Source: Hyphomonadaceae bacterium
GTDB lineage: Bacteria > Pseudomonadota > Alphaproteobacteria > Caulobacterales > Aquidulcibacteraceae
DNA length: 5,497 nucleotides
Assembly (NCBI GenBank): GCA_025458365.1
Contig: JALOSP010000115.1
Location: 1-5,497 of the forward strand
Direction: 5' to 3'
Part shown: positions 1-5,288 of the stretch, in pieces
How positions within the stretch are numbered: the first letter of the stretch is position 1
Layout: each line of letters opens with the position of its first letter
Position numbers and translations under genes: made by a program
The notes under the pieces: model-generated
Database searches by the model: none
The model's input: only the letters and a program-made list of their open reading frames with translations
Told to the model about the DNA's origin: nothing

Positions 1-776
1 TCGCGCAGGTCAATCCGGCCTTGCCTGCGGTGGCAGGCCATCCGGGGATTCCCTGGCAGGCGCTGACCGCTGTGGTTCAAGCTGAAACAGCATTGCCGGA
101 ACTCGCCCCCAATCCGCCAGACCCGATTGCCGAGGCCATCGCGCGCCATGCCGGGCATTTCATCCCGGACGGGGCAACCTTGCAATATGGGGTGGGCAAG
201 CTGCCGGGCGCCGTGATTGCGGCGTTGAAGGACCGTCGGGGCCTTGGCTTCCACAGCGGACTGGTGGGCGATGAGGTGCTTGCGTTGATCGATGCCGGTG
301 CGCTGCGCGACGGTCCCAGTGTGCTGGCCGGGGCAGCACTGGGAACCCGCGCGCTGTATGACCGCGTGGCTGAAGCCCTGTTTCAGTTTCAGCCCGCCAG
401 TGTGACCCATGATGCGGCAAGGCTTGCGCGCCAGCCGCGCATGGTGACAGTCAACAGCGCCCTGCAGGTCGATAGCTGGGGCCAGGTGTTCAGTGAGGCC
501 GGACCGAAAGGCCCGCTGTCTGGCCCCGGTGGCGCCACCGATTTTGCCCAGGGTGCAGGTCTGGGAGGCGGTACGCGGATCATTGTCCTGCCATCCAGCA
601 GCGCTGGCGAATGCCGGATCGTACCTGCCGGGACAGGCCGTGGCCCTGTCACACTGGGTCGGGCCGACACAGATATTGTGGTGACCGAGCATGGTGCAGC
701 CGACCTGCGAGGCCTAAGCGAGACTGCCCGTGCCAAAGCCCTCGTCGCGATTGCCGGGCCCAGATTTGGTGCGTGA
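1..776 (+). CDS. Acetyl-CoA hydrolase / CoA-transferase family protein, C-terminal part (5' truncated by window edge)
   Basis: The frame is open from base 3 to the TGA at 774-776, so the gene starts upstream; about 257 residues are visible. The protein resembles the C-terminal half of the 4-hydroxybutyrate/butyryl/acetyl-CoA transferase family (acetyl-CoA hydrolase C-terminal domain), cytoplasmic enzymes that move CoA between carboxylic acids. Supporting motifs, in order, are VNPALP at the left edge, a LIPDGATLQ-like stretch (FIPDGATLQYGVGKLPGAV, bases 165-221) with the GxGxxP oxyanion loop, a GPGGATDF segment, and VTEHGAADLRG near the C-terminus. The family places its catalytic glutamate in an HTE/HSE-type motif; here the motif reads FHSGLVGD, with glycine at bases 258-260. 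The substrate cannot be told, and the protein may be a hydrolase-like or non-catalytic branch. It ends soon after the last motif. No gene follows on this strand for almost 500 bases. Confidence 0.82.
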   Translation, partial: AQVNPALPAVAGHPGIPWQALTAVVQAETALPELAPNPPDPIAEAIARHAGHFIPDGATLQYGVGKLPGAVIAALKDRRGLGFHSGLVGDEVLALIDAGALRDGPSVLAGAALGTRALYDRVAEALFQFQPASVTHDAARLARQPRMVTVNSALQVDSWGQVFSEAGPKGPLSGPGGATDFAQGAGLGGGTRIIVLPSSSAGECRIVPAGTGRGPVTLGRADTDIVVTEHGAADLRGLSETARAKALVAIAGPRFGA

Positions 777-915
777 CACAGGATACAACAATAGCAAACG
801 CTGGCGGACTTGCTGGGAGCCAGTTCGAACCCGTCAGGGTTCGCAAGCCCGACCGGGCGTCGCGGCCCGTGCCGCGTCCCGTCGGAGCCGCTTTGCGGCG
901 TGAGACATGAAGAAT
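777..915. other. Intergenic region with two short hairpins between the convergent CoA-transferase gene and tRNA-Ser
   Basis: No credible gene lies here. Two perfect hairpins are visible. One is CGAACCC/GGGTTCG at 826-832 and 837-843 with a GTCA loop, 50 bases after the CoA-transferase stop. The other is GCCGC/GCGGC at 887-891 and 895-899 with a TTT loop, 17 bases past the tRNA 3' end on the minus strand. Their positions suit transcript ends for the two converging genes, but neither is followed by a T-run on the relevant strand, so calling them intrinsic terminators is only an inference. Confidence 0.4.
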
Positions 916-1005
916 TGGCGGACAGGGTGGGATTCGAACCCACGGTAGACTTTCACCTACGGCGGTTTTCAAGACCGCTGCCTTAAACCACTCGGCCACC
1001 TGTCC
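916..1005 (-). tRNA. tRNA-Ser (anticodon UGA)
   Basis: Read on the minus strand, this 90-nt stretch folds as a class II tRNA. The acceptor stem GGACAGG (1005-999) pairs with CCTGTCC (926-920), followed by discriminator G (919) and an encoded CCA (918-916). The anticodon stem GCGGT/ACCGC encloses the loop CTTGAAA with anticodon TGA at plus-strand bases 969-971. A long variable arm (GTAG...CTAC) is typical of tRNA-Ser. The T arm is GTGGG-TTCGAAT-CCCAC. It would decode UCA and related serine codons. It is transcribed divergently from rlpA. I see no clear promoter box; the inverted repeat at 1034-1068 lies where its -35 region would be expected. Confidence 0.97.
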
Positions 1006-1033
1006 GGTCCGGTTCTCAAACCACAGATCGGGC

Positions 1034-1068
1034 CGGTTTGGCGAGTGCGGCTTGCAGTCGCCAAACCG
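1034..1068. repeat. 11-bp perfect inverted repeat in the tRNA-Ser/rlpA divergent region
   Basis: CGGTTTGGCGA (1034-1044) and TCGCCAAACCG (1058-1068) are perfect inverted copies around a 13-nt centre, which itself has TGC/GCA pairing potential. The site lies 29 bases upstream of the tRNA-Ser 5' end and 190 bases upstream of the rlpA start. Because both genes point away from it, a terminator role makes little sense. An operator, a REP-like element or an RNA structure remain possible. No binding protein can be named. Confidence 0.6.
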
Positions 1069-1190
1069 CTCAGGACATCCAGACGGGCAGGGAAGCTGGA
1101 TCTCTGCCGCGCGAAAACGGCATTCCGGTAAAATTGTTCGGAACTTTCAAGCGCCGGATTTACAGCGACAGGTTAGGCAGGAGGCATGAG

Positions 1191-1239
1191 ACCGGCATGA
1201 AGGCCGGTTTGGCAATGGTGGGTCCCGGCAAATGCCGGG
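1191..1239 (+). promoter_or_regulatory. Paired GC-rich hairpins in the rlpA leader
   Basis: Two stem-loops sit in tandem just before rlpA: ACCGGC/GCCGGT (1191-1196, 1203-1208; 6-nt loop) and CCCGGC/GCCGGG (1224-1229, 1234-1239; AAAT tetraloop). The second ends 7 bases before the probable ribosome binding site GGAAAG (1247-1252), which is 6 bases from the ATG at 1259. An AGGAGG at 1179-1184 sits further up but is too close to ATG 1186 and far from ATG 1197 to mark a convincing gene. A role in rlpA mRNA stability or translation is inference only; the promoter itself was not identified. Confidence 0.35.
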
Positions 1240-1258
1240 TGAAAACGGAAAGACCAGA

Positions 1259-2899
1259 ATGGCCCGAAAACTGCTCGTGTGCTGCATTGGCGCGCTGTCT
1301 GGCCTGTTCGTACCAGTCAGCGGCTTTGCCGAACCGATCCCCGATACTGTGGTCCGGCTGGACCGCCCGGCTGCAGCCGTTCAGGTTTTGAACCCGCAAG
1401 GCTATGTGCGGATCGATCCGCGCCAGATCGCCGCCCAGACCGAGGCAAGGGGTAATGCTCCGGTGTTTCGTGTTCCAGGAACCGCTACGCCTTTCCAAGC
1501 CGCAATTCAGAATCCGCAGCCGACGCCTCGGGGCAACATCGAGGCTGCGAGCCCGGCAGCCAGCGCGACCCCGGCAACCCCACACGTGGCGCCGGCAGCT
1601 CCCCGCTCGGCAAGCCCGGTGGCTGCAGCCAGCCCAACCAGCAATGCTCGGCCTGGCTCGACCGAAAGCCGCAGCGTCTCCCGCCGTGTCAACACGGAAG
1701 CCTCAAGCCCGGCTGTCTCAAGGCCAGAAGCCGCAAGGCCAGCTCGCGCGGCCCAGCCGTTTGTGCCGCCAGCCACAGTTCGCTCCGCCAGCCAGGCTGC
1801 CAACCCGCCACGACAGCCTGTTGCACCTTCATCGCAGGCCCGGGCACCGATTGTACAACCTGCTGTGCTGAGCGGTGATATGCCAGCCCCGGAACTGGCC
1901 CTGTTCGAAGAACTGGCGCCGTTTTTGGCCAATCCGGCCAGTACCGAGGCCGCGCCCTGGCAGAAGATCGGCGCGCCCTACGAGGCTGGGGGCAGATGGT
2001 TCATCCCGGCTGTCGAGCCGGACTATGACGAGACCGGGCGTGCGTCCTGGTATGGTCCCGGTTTCCATGGCCGCACCACAGCCAATGGCGAACTGTTCGA
2101 CCAGACAATCCCAACCGCCGCACACCCGACCTTGCCGATCCCCAGCCTTGTCCAGGTGACCAATCTGGCCAATGGCCGGTCCATGGTGGTGCGGGTCAAT
2201 GATCGCGGCCCATTCACGGGCGACCGCGTGATCGATCTGTCGGCACGGGCTGCAGAATTGCTGGACTTCAAGGACGAAGGCACCACCGATGTGCGGGTCC
2301 GCTATGTGGGCCCGGCCCCGGCTGAGCCGCTGGTGACTGCTGCCAATCTGGCCCAGGCACCAGAGACTGTTGCTGCTGCCGGACGGCCTCCCCAAACTGC
2401 GCCCCCGCGAACGGCGGCCTCCCAGACTGCGGCCCCCCAGATAGCGCTCGCCCCGACGGTGGCCACCCGGACTGTGCCTTCCCGGACGGCGTCTCCCCGG
2501 ACCACGAGTGTGGCCCTGGCGAATGCAAGGTCGGCATCGACTGCGACCGCCGCTGCTCCACTCCGCAGCCAGGAAGCCAATGGAACTGGTGTCCGCCCGC
2601 CCGCAGCACGACCAACTGGGTCGCGCCTGGCACCAGCACGTCCAACGTCGGTTGCCACCAGTCCGGCTGACAGGCCTGTCATGGTCCAGCTGGGGGCGTT
2701 CTCCAGCCGCGCCAACGCCGATCGGGCCGCACGCCAGGCCGCAAGCCTCGGGATGGTGTCGATCCGCGAAACCAACAGCAATGGCCGCACGCTGTATCGT
2801 CTGGTGTTGAGCGTCCGCGATCCAGGTGCCGTGTCTCAGGCCCGTGAGCGGGCCACCGGGATGGGGTTGGGCGCCGTGGTCATTGCCTCGCTCGAATGA
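1259..2899 (+). CDS. rlpA: RlpA family septal ring lytic transglycosylase with SPOR domain
   Basis: This 546-residue protein should act outside the inner membrane at the division septum, where RlpA cleaves peptidoglycan glycan strands stripped of stem peptides. I chose ATG 1259 over the in-frame ATG 1232 because it has GGAAAG six bases upstream and begins a good signal peptide (ARK, a hydrophobic core, then a likely cut after SGFA, about residue 24). Cysteines 8-9 do not make a convincing lipobox. The double-psi beta-barrel covers roughly residues 250-350 (ASWYGPGFHGR at 262-272, VNDRGPF at 313-319). E278 and D315 match the two acidic residues known to be needed in Pseudomonas RlpA, with the same spacing of 37. 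A C-terminal SPOR domain (about 473-546, VQLGAF) binds denuded septal glycan. Long Pro/Ala/Ser-rich linkers (about 55-225 and 355-470) make it longer than usual. It lies 74 bases upstream of tmk. Confidence 0.93.
   Translation: MARKLLVCCIGALSGLFVPVSGFAEPIPDTVVRLDRPAAAVQVLNPQGYVRIDPRQIAAQTEARGNAPVFRVPGTATPFQAAIQNPQPTPRGNIEAASPAASATPATPHVAPAAPRSASPVAAASPTSNARPGSTESRSVSRRVNTEASSPAVSRPEAARPARAAQPFVPPATVRSASQAANPPRQPVAPSSQARAPIVQPAVLSGDMPAPELALFEELAPFLANPASTEAAPWQKIGAPYEAGGRWFIPAVEPDYDETGRASWYGPGFHGRTTANGELFDQTIPTAAHPTLPIPSLVQVTNLANGRSMVVRVNDRGPFTGDRVIDLSARAAELLDFKDEGTTDVRVRYVGPAPAEPLVTAANLAQAPETVAAAGRPPQTAPPRTAASQTAAPQIALAPTVATRTVPSRTASPRTTSVALANARSASTATAAAPLRSQEANGTGVRPPAARPTGSRLAPARPTSVATSPADRPVMVQLGAFSSRANADRAARQAASLGMVSIRETNSNGRTLYRLVLSVRDPGAVSQARERATGMGLGAVVIASLE
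2387..2506 (+). repeat. Eight degenerate 15-bp tandem units within rlpA (pentapeptide repeat)
   Basis: In the rlpA reading frame the DNA divides into eight consecutive 15-base units: PPQTA, PPRTA, ASQTA, APQIA, LAPTV, ATRTV, PSRTA and SPRTT (residues 377-416). The theme is xx(Q/R)T(A/V), often encoded as CC-CGG/CAG-AC-GCG. The units lie in the linker between the barrel and the SPOR domain. Because the unit length is a multiple of three, copy-number changes would alter linker length without breaking the frame. Confidence 0.7.
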
Positions 2900-2973
2900 T
2901 CGAAGACACCTGACGGGCGGTCACTGATGCTTGGCGCTTGACCCATGAGCATGGCGGCGGCAACGGTTGGGAC

Positions 2974-3642
2974 ATGGCGCCTGTTCCGCAATCACCGCTG
3001 CCCGGTACGGGCTTGTTTGTCACTTTCGAAGGTGGCGAGGGAGCTGGCAAGAGCACACTGGTCAGGGCCCTGGCGGTCCGGATGGCAGAGTCCGGATATC
3101 CAGTGGATGTTACCCGCGAACCAGGCGGGACGCCGGGGGCAGAAGACATCCGGGCATTGCTCGTGACCGGAGAGCCTGAGCGTTGGACTGCAGCAACAGA
3201 GGTCCTTTTGTTCTACGCGGCACGGCAGGATCATCTGGAGCGACGGATCAGACCTGCGCTGGCAGTTGGAACCCATGTGTTGTGCGACCGGTTTTCTGAT
3301 TCCACCCGTGCCTATCAAGGCGTTGCCGGTGGCACCGGTCCGGCCCTGGTCGAGGCTCTGGACGCGTTGGTGGTGGGTTCGACGCGGCCTGATCTGACCC
3401 TGATCCTCGACCTTGATCCTGCCCTTGGGCTGGCGCGGGCGGCGTCCCGTGGCGGTCATGAAGCCCGGTTTGAAGCCCGCGCGGTGGCATTTCATGGGGC
3501 CTTGCGCGATGCCTACCACCAGATCGCGCGCAACAATCCTGACCGCTGCGTGTTGATTGATGCTGCGGCAAGCCCGCCCGACGTGCTCGAAGCAGCATGG
3601 CAGGTGCTGTCGGCCCGGCTGGAAGCGCGCAAGAATGGCTGA
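2974..3642 (+). CDS. tmk: Thymidylate kinase (dTMP kinase)
   Basis: Tmk phosphorylates dTMP to dTDP with ATP in the cytoplasm, a required step in dTTP synthesis. The 222-residue product carries the P-loop GGEGAGKST (residues 20-28), the TREPGG motif (47-52), the DRF motif in CDRFSDSTRAYQG (104-116, equivalent to DRY/DRH) and a lid-like arginine-rich segment after LDLDP (RAASRGGHEARFEAR). The length is close to the usual 205-215 plus a short N-terminal extension. ATG 2974 is preferred to the TTG at 2938, which would add a Gly/His-rich leader found in no kinase I know. No strong ribosome binding site precedes it; GGTTGGG (2965-2971) is the best candidate. Its end overlaps holB by 8 bases, indicating coupled expression of replication genes. 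Confidence 0.96.
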   Translation: MAPVPQSPLPGTGLFVTFEGGEGAGKSTLVRALAVRMAESGYPVDVTREPGGTPGAEDIRALLVTGEPERWTAATEVLLFYAARQDHLERRIRPALAVGTHVLCDRFSDSTRAYQGVAGGTGPALVEALDALVVGSTRPDLTLILDLDPALGLARAASRGGHEARFEARAVAFHGALRDAYHQIARNNPDRCVLIDAAASPPDVLEAAWQVLSARLEARKNG

Positions 3643-4705
3643 GGCAGTGGATCTGCCGGACCAGGAACCCGGCTGCCCGCATCCACGCGAGGTGTTCGGG
3701 CTGATCGGGCATGAAGCCGCTGAACGGTCGCTGGCCCGCGCACTGGACGGTCCGCGGATGCACCACGCCTGGATCATTGCTGGCGCGCGTGGCACCGGCA
3801 AGGCGACATTGGCATACAGACTGGCACGCCGGGCGCTTGGCGCGCGCCCACTTTCAGACGGGACACTCGCAAGTGATCCTGACGACCCGGTGTGCCGCAA
3901 GATCGCACAGGGTGCTCACCTCGACCTGCGAACCGCCACACGCTTGAATGTCGGCGAGAACAAGGTCGGGGCGTCAATTGCCGTCGATACGATCCGCACC
4001 TTGACCGGCTTCTTCGGGCTGAGTGCCGATGGCGGGTCCGGACGACGGGTGGCAATCATCGATGCGGCCGACGAAATGAATGCCAATGCGGCCAATGCGC
4101 TGCTGAAAACCCTGGAAGAACCGCCACCTGGTGCCTTGCTGGTGCTCGTCACGCATGCACCCGGCCGCCTCCTGCCGACGATCCGGTCGCGTTGCCGACG
4201 GGTGGATCTGGGTCCGGTGGAGGCAGATATATTGTCTGCAGCGACCGGGATCAGTGACCCTGCCTTGCTCGGCCTGGCACGCGGCGCACCGGGCCGGGCC
4301 ATTGCGCTTCGCGGCGCGGGTGCGGCCAGCCTTTACCGCGACCTGTCGGCCTGGCTGTCGATGCTGCCCAAGCCAAGCCGAAAAGGCGCTCAGCAACTGG
4401 CTGCCACGGCAGGCAAGGTTGAGACGTTCAAGCTGTTCGCCGACATGCTGTGCGATTGGCTGGCGCGGGCCGCACGCGCAGGCACCGGGATGGCGATTGG
4501 CGAAATCGAACCGGGCGAAAGCCTGATCATGGCCCGGCTGGCTGCACAGGCAGGCCCGGAGGCTTGCGGGCGGCTTTGGGCAGAGGTCCAGCATTTGCGG
4601 GCACAGGTGGAGGGTATCAACCTTGAACCGGGATCTGCGGTGTTGCATGGCCTGAATCGCGTCGCGGCCGTCCTGGCTGCCCGACAGGGCTCAGCAACAC
4701 CATGA
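3635..4705 (+). CDS. holB: DNA polymerase III delta' subunit (clamp loader)
   Basis: Delta' is the stator of the clamp-loader complex that opens the beta sliding clamp. The 356-residue product shows the AAA+ fold in order: FGLIGHEAAERSLARAL (21-37), a Walker A-like loop GARGTGKAT (50-58), a Walker B-like strand VAIIDAADEMN (139-149), NALLKTLEEPP (154-164) and the SRC motif (185-187) within THAPGRLLPTIRSRC. The rest is a helical C-terminal collar domain of the family's usual size. Only one cysteine (C87, in DPVCRKIAQGAH) lies where the Escherichia coli protein has a four-cysteine zinc module, so this copy probably binds no zinc there. ATG 3635 starts inside tmk, with GGAAG about 10 bases upstream. 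An upstream in-frame start at 3557 lies deep in tmk and was rejected. Its stop overlaps the tatD start as ATGA. Confidence 0.95.
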   Translation: MAEAVDLPDQEPGCPHPREVFGLIGHEAAERSLARALDGPRMHHAWIIAGARGTGKATLAYRLARRALGARPLSDGTLASDPDDPVCRKIAQGAHLDLRTATRLNVGENKVGASIAVDTIRTLTGFFGLSADGGSGRRVAIIDAADEMNANAANALLKTLEEPPPGALLVLVTHAPGRLLPTIRSRCRRVDLGPVEADILSAATGISDPALLGLARGAPGRAIALRGAGAASLYRDLSAWLSMLPKPSRKGAQQLAATAGKVETFKLFADMLCDWLARAARAGTGMAIGEIEPGESLIMARLAAQAGPEACGRLWAEVQHLRAQVEGINLEPGSAVLHGLNRVAAVLAARQGSATP

Positions 4706-5181
4706 TCGATACCCACGTCAATCTGCACCATGAAGACTTTGCCGGTGACCTTGATGACGTGTTGGCCCGCGCCACGCTGGCTGGCATTACCGGCATGGTT
4801 TCGATCAGCGACCGGATTGCCAGTATCCCAACCATTGCAGCGATCACGGACAGCCGGCCAGCGTTCTGGCGGACGGTCGGCGCCCATCCACACTATGCCC
4901 GCGACCATTTGAACCTGACAGTGGAAGAGCTGATCGGGCTGGCCCGCCCTGACCGGGTGATCGGCATCGGCGAGACCGGGCTGGATTTCCACTATGGCTA
5001 CAGCCCGCAGGATGATCAGGTCGCCGTCTTCAGGACCCATATCGGCGCAGCCCGCGCAACCGGCCTGCCACTCGTGGTCCATACCCGCGAAGCTGACGGA
5101 AACGGTGTCTCCATCTATCTCCTCTGCAGCCTCTTGAGTGCAGGAGGAGATACAGCTGCGAATGCTTTTGCAATCGATTAG
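4702..5181 (+). pseudogene. tatD: TatD family hydrolase, 3' end lost (residues 1-132 native, then 27 foreign residues)
   Basis: TatD proteins are cytoplasmic TIM-barrel metal-dependent nucleases of about 260 residues. The start overlaps holB by ATGA. Native motifs include MIDTHVNLHH (1-10), VGAHPHYAR (59-67), the metal-site glutamate in IGIGETGLDFHYG (87-99, E91) and LPLVVHTREAD (122-132, H127). Homology stops at D132 (bases 5095-5097). The frame then runs 27 residues (GNGVSIYLL...) through a different, AT-richer sequence to a TAG at 5179-5181. The usual later parts are absent: the HCFTG-type histidine and the ETDAPYL aspartate that complete the metal site. The product is therefore very probably inactive unless the missing part lies beyond the window and can be rejoined. 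N7 in place of the second histidine of the usual HxH also occurs in the E. coli protein (VNL) and is not a defect. Confidence 0.88.
5116..5152. repeat. Strong hairpin just inside the AT-rich segment, covering purine-rich Shine-Dalgarno-like sequences
   Basis: TATCTCCTC plus TGCA (5116-5128) pairs with TGCA plus GAGGAGATA (5139-5142, 5144-5152), giving 13 base pairs with a single bulged G (5143) and a 10-nt loop. On the plus strand the right arm holds GGAGGAG; on the minus strand the arm nearest the junction holds AGAGGAG, four bases before an ATG (5114-5112). The stem could act as a ribosome-site-masking leader, an element-end hairpin or a weak terminator (TTTT at 5165-5168). Which one applies is not decided by the sequence. 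Confidence 0.6.
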
Positions 5182-5215
5182 CTACAACATTATTATATAA
5201 TCGATTGCTAATCGA
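5170..5215. repeat. Overlapping inverted repeats built on AATCGATT
   Basis: GCAATCGATTA (5170-5180) is perfectly inverted as TAATCGATTGC (5198-5208) around a 17-nt AT-rich centre. The overlapping TCGATTAGC (5174-5182) is perfectly inverted as GCTAATCGA (5207-5215). Each arm also contains the palindrome AATCGATT. Such nested dyads look like an operator or recombinase-binding array, or two mutually exclusive hairpins. No cognate protein is visible. Confidence 0.6.
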
Positions 5216-5223
5216 ACGGTCAA
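5194..5223 (-). promoter_or_regulatory. Possible leftward promoter overlapping the dyad cluster
   Basis: On the minus strand TTGACC (5223-5218) lies 18 bases from TATATA (5199-5194), with an overlapping TATAAT (5197-5192) at a longer 20-base spacing. Transcription would run left through the 5152-5116 hairpin toward the tatD break. The spacer is formed largely by one arm of the dyads, so a protein bound there would be expected to affect it. AT-rich DNA produces such boxes by chance, so this is a candidate only. Confidence 0.25.
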
Positions 5224-5288
5224 ACAATCGAAATGGAGTGTGTTACCCAGCCAGTTGTTTTTACCTAACGGTTTAACACGCACTTATA

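Noticed and set aside
389..943. Long minus-strand frames opposite the CoA-transferase gene, and similar ones opposite rlpA, tmk and holB
   Set aside because: These are typical GC-rich shadow frames. They run antisense to well-supported genes, and one crosses the region of the tRNA gene. None shows recognisable motifs.
1038..1391. Plus-strand frame (also from ATG 1197 after AGGAGG 1179-1184) reading through the rlpA leader and signal-peptide region
   Set aside because: It overlaps rlpA out of frame. The AGGAGG spacing is poor for both ATG 1186 (1 base) and ATG 1197 (12 bases), the latter start's short product resembles no family I know, and the 1186 start gives only a four-residue peptide.
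2945..3166. Alternative plus-strand start ATG 2945 near the beginning of tmk
   Set aside because: It is out of frame with the kinase motifs and stops early; the P-loop frame starting at 2974 is clearly the gene.
5194..5211. CRISPR-like or phage attachment interpretation of the AATCGATT repeats
   Set aside because: There are only two arms in dyad arrangement, no regularly spaced repeats, and no tRNA 3' end at the junction.
5098..5215. Retron, group I/II intron or IS200/IS605 end suggested by the hairpins at the break
   Set aside because: No reverse transcriptase, intron domain V-like core, TnpA/TnpB or recognisable left-end target motif is visible, so naming a type would be guesswork.
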